Shown one piece after another: positions 61,089-64,000 of a DNA stretch of 64,000 bases (position 1 is its first letter; each line of letters opens with the position of its first letter). The DNA comes from Bacillus sp. NEB1478 (GTDB lineage Bacteria > Bacillota > Bacilli > Bacillales > Fictibacillaceae). A program made the position numbers and the translations under genes. Location: contig NZ_CP134049.1 of the NCBI RefSeq assembly GCF_031582965.1, forward strand, positions 3,472,001 to 3,536,000, in the 5' to 3' direction. Below the pieces are notes generated by a model. The model did not search any database and was not told the origin of the DNA. It saw only the letters and a program-made list of their open reading frames with translations.

Positions 61089-61760
61089 ATGATAGGAATA
61101 AGTATAGCGACGAAGTGGGAATATGAAGCGACATTGGAATACTTTAGCATAAAGGATAACGAACGTTTTGGTTATCCTTATGGTGAGTATTTCATGAGAA
61201 CAATTAATGATACTGAGCTTGTTTTTTATAGTACAGGTGTAAGAAAAGTAAATGGTGTTGGTGGTAATCAGTATATGATTTCTAAATTTAATTTAACTAA
61301 AGTAATCGTTGCTGGAACATGTGCAGGAATAGATAATAAGTTCAGAAATTTGGATATTTTTGTACCCGATAAAGCCGTCCAATATGATTGCACAGTAAAA
61401 GAAATTGAGCCTTTTATTAAACAATCCTTCATAGTCGATATTGATTTATCAAAATATGGAAATGATTTTTATATCGGAACAATTGCCACCGCTGATAAAG
61501 CAGTAGTTATGTGGAAGGACTATTTAGAACTTAAAGAAAACGAAATAACAATAGCCGATACAGAAGCGGGTGCAATTGCTTATATCTGTAAGAAGAATGA
61601 TGTTGAATGCATCATCATTAAAGGAATATCTGATTTTCCAACAGAAGATAGTAACTCTGATAAATTCGAATCGAACATTGAACAAATTAATATTTATTTA
61701 GAAAACACCCCCAAAGTTATGAACAAAATATTTGGTGAATATTTAAAGAGATTTATTTAA
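61089..61760 (+). CDS. Nucleoside phosphorylase family protein (MTA/SAH nucleosidase-like)
   Basis: 223-residue protein of the PNP/UDP phosphorylase superfamily. KVIVAGTCAGIDNKFRNLDI (about residues 72-91) is the GxxGGI-type loop, and ADTEAGAIAYICKKNDVECI (about 155-174) with KGISDFP matches the E(S/T)EAxAIA...ISD signature of nucleosidases, where the Glu holds ribose and the Asp is catalytic. Shorter and more divergent than MtnN. Codon use is clearly AT-rich compared with neighbours, which may mean recent transfer. Such stand-alone proteins occur as metabolic enzymes or as effector domains; no partner gene is adjacent. AGGGTG precedes the ATG. Confidence 0.75.
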   Translation: MIGISIATKWEYEATLEYFSIKDNERFGYPYGEYFMRTINDTELVFYSTGVRKVNGVGGNQYMISKFNLTKVIVAGTCAGIDNKFRNLDIFVPDKAVQYDCTVKEIEPFIKQSFIVDIDLSKYGNDFYIGTIATADKAVVMWKDYLELKENEITIADTEAGAIAYICKKNDVECIIIKGISDFPTEDSNSDKFESNIEQINIYLENTPKVMNKIFGEYLKRFI

Positions 61761-61885
61761 ATAAATTTGAAATAAATAGAAAGATTGTGATTGTTGATGA
61801 GACTTTTCTTTTAATGGAGTCTCCTTTGTTATACTTTCAATAGCAAGATTGTGAAAAAATGTACTTATACTAACGGGGGCTTTAA

Positions 61886-62085
61886 TTGAATAAGGACATT
61901 TAATAACAATCCCAAGCTTTTTTGGTGTGTTAATTGTATTGTTAGTTCGCTTGCTATTTATGTTGCGAAAACGACTGTTATTTGGACTGCGATTTTAAGT
62001 TTTCTCCACGTTATCGGAACTACTTACATCGCTTTTTTTGTTAAGATAAAAATAGCAAGGATCGTACATATGGGAGGAATCAAGT
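61886..62085 (+). pseudogene. Possible frameshifted small membrane protein gene
   Basis: ACGGGGGC stands before a TTG at 61886 that reads only five codons before TAA. Shifting by one base gives a continuous stretch (NNNPKLFWCVNCIVSSLAIY, then VAKTTVIWTAILSFLHVIGT) with two membrane-helix-like segments running up to the next gene. A single-base deletion or insertion near 61905 would explain this. It could also be chance in AT-rich DNA. Confidence 0.3.
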
Positions 62086-62538
62086 ATGGCGTCTTCAGAA
62101 GAAAAAAACGTACAAGCTCTTTATCAAAACTTTTTGGCTGCATGGAATGATCGCAGCGCTCGCGATATGGCGGATTATTTCTTAGCAGATGGCGAGATAA
62201 TAGGCTTTGACGGAAGTCAGGTAATCGGAAAAAAAGAGATCTACTCACATCTTCATCCGATTTTTGAAAATCATCCAACACCTCCGTATTTCGGAAAGGT
62301 AAAAAACGTTTCGTTTCTTAGCGAAGAGGCAGCTGTAATACGGGCAATTGCAGGGATGGTGCCTGAAGGGAAAACAGAGATTGTCCCTGAGTTGAACACA
62401 CACCAAACGCTGATCGCTGTAAAATCTGACGCCGAATGGAGAATCAAACTTTTTCAAAATACACCTGCTCAGTTTCACGGAAGACCTGAGCTTGTGGAGC
62501 AAATGACAGCAGAGCTAAGTGATTTGCTAGATAAATAG
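62086..62538 (+). CDS. SnoaL/NTF2-like protein (SgcJ/EcaC type)
   Basis: 150-residue cytoplasmic protein with the alpha plus beta-barrel NTF2-like fold: LYQNFLAAWNDRSARDMADY (about residues 12-31), FLADGEIIGFDGSQVIGKKE (about 32-51) and WRIKLFQNTPAQFHGRPELV near the C-terminus. These match the SgcJ/EcaC family of proteins annotated as oxidoreductases, most of unknown function. A strong GGGAGG site precedes the ATG. Single gene with its own terminator. Confidence 0.85.
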   Translation: MASSEEKNVQALYQNFLAAWNDRSARDMADYFLADGEIIGFDGSQVIGKKEIYSHLHPIFENHPTPPYFGKVKNVSFLSEEAAVIRAIAGMVPEGKTEIVPELNTHQTLIAVKSDAEWRIKLFQNTPAQFHGRPELVEQMTAELSDLLDK

Positions 62539-62557
62539 TTAAATGGAAATACGGATG

Positions 62558-62601
62558 ATGCTGACTCATGATTGTGTGATAACACACTGACGGTTCAGCA
62601 T
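62558..62601 (+). terminator. Terminator of the SnoaL-like gene
   Basis: ATGCTGA/TCAGCAT stem with inner TGTGT/ACACA pairing, followed by TTTTCTTTTG. Confidence 0.82.
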
Positions 62602-62728
62602 TTTTCTTTTGATGAAAAGTGTGTATGCGGATTGTGGTACGCGCCAATGCGTGGGATCCTCCTGCGGCACTTACAAATACGAAGATTTCCATACTGAAAA
62701 TCCAGTATATGATTAGTGATGAAAAGAA

Positions 62729-62768
62729 AAAGACCCTAAAGATGCTTTAAAACAACTTTTGGGTCTTT
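62729..62768 (-). terminator. Terminator of the 63-residue membrane protein gene
   Basis: AAAGACCC/GGGTCTTT arms around a long loop, with TTTTCTTTTC after it on the minus strand. Confidence 0.75.
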
Positions 62769-62792
62769 CTCATTAATTTTTATATAGTGAGA

Positions 62793-62984
62793 CTAACGTT
62801 TTCCTAATAACTCGAGAATTCCCTTATAAATTAAAACAACTGCAAATATAAGGACTGTCAGGATAGCGATGATCTTGATTGCCGGACCGAACGTTGCTAA
62901 AAAGGTTCCAGCTACAGGCAACCCAAGTAGAAAATAACCTGCTAATAAAGCACCAATTAATGTTAATACATTTGCATTAGACAT
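62793..62984 (-). CDS. Small two-helix membrane protein (63 aa)
   Basis: 63-residue hydrophobic protein with two membrane helices (about residues 6-28 and 34-58) and a short basic C-terminus. GGGAGG lies ahead of the ATG and a terminator follows, so it is a real single-gene unit. No family recognised. Its composition (Leu, Ile, Ala, Gly, few charges) is typical of small Bacillus membrane proteins of unknown role. Confidence 0.7.
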   Translation of the reverse strand: MSNANVLTLIGALLAGYFLLGLPVAGTFLATFGPAIKIIAILTVLIFAVVLIYKGILELLGKR

Positions 62985-63214
62985 ATTGCGCCTCCCTTTT
63001 ACAGATTTTCCTTGCTTGATATAGGATATGCTCGTTATTTAAATAGGTTAATTAAATGATTGGTTATTTTGAGGTGCGCCGTTTACGGTACATGTTATTT
63101 TATTTATTACACGATTCCACATAAAAATGCAGCTTTCACTCTTAAATTATCCATTTTCGCACTCAAATGGAAAAACAACTTTCCTTAACGACTTTTAATA
63201 GCTCCAAAAACAAA

Positions 63215-63238
63215 AAACTGGCTCGACTGAACCAGTTT
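63215..63238 (-). terminator. Terminator of mqnD
   Basis: AAACTGG/CCAGTTT stem with inner TC/GA pairing, followed by TTTTTTG on the minus strand, 14 bases after the stop. Confidence 0.88.
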
Positions 63239-63252
63239 TCATCACGATCCTA

Positions 63253-64000
63253 TTATTTTAGCAATTCTGCGTAGTCTTTCTTCGGAATGATGCCTTCATC
63301 TGCTGCACGATTCAATAGAGTTGTAACTGCATCAAACCCGCTCTGACCAAGGTCTGCGGTAAAATTATTCACATACAGATTAATGTGAGATTGCGCCACA
63401 TCTGGTGACAGTTCACTTGCATGCCGCATGACATATTCTTTTGATGCTTCAGGGTGTTCCCACGCGTATTCTACAGATTGCTTGATCCATTTGCTGATCG
63501 CCTCTAAATCTAGTGACCGGCGGGCGATGATAGCACCGAGCGGAATCGGAAGACCTGTATCCTCTTCCCACCAGTTCCCCATATCAGCTAAGAGATTCAA
63601 CCCGTAATTTTGGTATGTAAAACGGGCTTCATGGATGACAAGACCTGCATCAATACGTCCTTCTTTTACAGCAGGCATGATCTGGTCAAACGGCATCACG
63701 ACGATTTCGCCTACGCCTCCAGGAACATTTTGTGCTGCCCATAATCGGAATAATAGATAAGCGGTAGAACGTTCACTCGGAACGGCTACTTTTTTACCTG
63801 ACAGCATATCAGGCTTAACTTCACCAGGTTCGTTCACCAAAACGAGCGGTCCGCATCCGCGTCCTAATGCTCCGCCGCAATGAATCAGTGCGTACTTATC
63901 GAGCACCCAAGGCAGTGCTGCATACGAGATTTTCAAAATATCCAGCTCATCAGATCTTGCTGCTAAGCCGTTTGTTATATCAATATCAGCATATGTCACG
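63253..64000 (-). CDS. mqnD: MqnD-like 1,4-dihydroxy-6-naphthoate synthase (cut by window edge)
   Basis: Periplasmic-binding-protein-like enzyme of the futalosine route to menaquinone, or a close paralogue. The 249 visible codons begin inside the protein: the first in-frame Met (in TYADIDITNGLAARSDE context) corresponds to an internal position, and the real start lies beyond base 64000. Family text is clear: KISYAALPWVLDKYALIHCG, ALGRGCGPLVL, VAVPSERSTAYLLFRLWAA, GLVIHEARFTYQNYGL with the catalytic His, and GNWWEEDTGLPIPLGAII. B. subtilis uses the classical men pathway instead, so the role here needs the rest of the genome. Confidence 0.82.
   Translation of the reverse strand, partial: VTYADIDITNGLAARSDELDILKISYAALPWVLDKYALIHCGGALGRGCGPLVLVNEPGEVKPDMLSGKKVAVPSERSTAYLLFRLWAAQNVPGGVGEIVVMPFDQIMPAVKEGRIDAGLVIHEARFTYQNYGLNLLADMGNWWEEDTGLPIPLGAIIARRSLDLEAISKWIKQSVEYAWEHPEASKEYVMRHASELSPDVAQSHINLYVNNFTADLGQSGFDAVTTLLNRAADEGIIPKKDYAELLK

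Noticed and set aside
62619..62668. Short GC-richer patch (GCGCCAATGCGTGGGATCC) between terminators
   Set aside because: It resembles a decayed dispersed repeat but has no second copy in the window.
63112..63178. Possible phased words TTCCAC/TTTCAC/TTTCGC upstream of the 63-residue gene
   Set aside because: Three weak matches with steps of 19 and 21 and no clear end motif; could be chance.

Overview
The window looks like chromosomal DNA from a member of the Bacillaceae. Most genes have recognisable Bacillus subtilis-type relatives (qoxAB, tcyP, yfmM, yfmR, yfiBC-type exporter, putP, fni, yaaN/xpaC, cwlK-like, a KinB-like kinase, an RsbR-like protein). Codon use is moderately AT-rich, ribosome-binding sites are strong (AGGAGG type), and TTG and GTG starts are common. 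A Fictibacillus-like genome is my guess; the sequence alone does not prove the genus. No rRNA, tRNA, CRISPR array, prophage or intact insertion sequence was seen.

Layout. 1-6.2 kb: left end of the quinol oxidase operon (qoxB cut by the edge, qoxA), cystine importer tcyP, a DJ-1/PfpI protein, a 5-formyl-THF cyclo-ligase paralogue and small proteins. 6.3-16.6 kb: two ABC-F ATPases (yfmM, yfmR) around a NERD-domain protein, then putP, fni, an acetyltransferase and a KinB-like kinase with a 52-residue membrane protein. 16.7-30.7 kb: a two-subunit ABC exporter, an alanine/glycine symporter, a split ThrE-type exporter, an ECF sigma/anti-sigma pair, and an ArsR-controlled ABC export operon. 30.9-36.8 kb: dipeptidase, glutaminyl-tRNA synthetase with a palindromic site at its promoter, a CwlK-like endopeptidase cluster and an RsbR-like stress protein. 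36.9-44.7 kb: MFS transporter, a three-gene dimethylamine-monooxygenase-like operon, VOC protein, acyltransferase and a second ECF sigma/anti-sigma pair. 44.8-52.2 kb: a large PLD-helicase-DUF3427 protein next to a NERD/zinc-ribbon protein (possible DNA-processing or defence pair), an L,D-transpeptidase, and yaaN/xpaC. 52.6-58.7 kb: symporter, amidohydrolase and carbamoylase operon next to a GAF/PucR-type activator. 58.7-64 kb: a 900-base non-coding stretch with a structured triple tandem repeat, a tandem P-loop ATPase, a nucleosidase-like protein, small proteins and a partial mqnD.

The most unusual signal is in the spacers. Six intergenic regions (about 8.97, 14.9, 20.4, 26.9, 35.4 and 52.4 kb) carry arrays of a 9-10 base word repeated every 19-21 bases, mostly exactly 21, while the bases between the words are unrelated. 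The words fall into two classes (ATTAAGTCT-like and CCAC-containing). In five arrays the last unit runs into a shared end motif close to TACAAATTTCGGCAAAAA, with a weaker version in the sixth. In those five the end motif faces the 3' end of a neighbouring gene. I know of no named family that matches this. A second dispersed repeat, a 30-base element ending in GGGGTCAGTCCCC, occurs at 2.3 and 14.1 kb with related palindromes at 9.2 and 22.8 kb. All family assignments rest on reading the sequence; no database search was possible.
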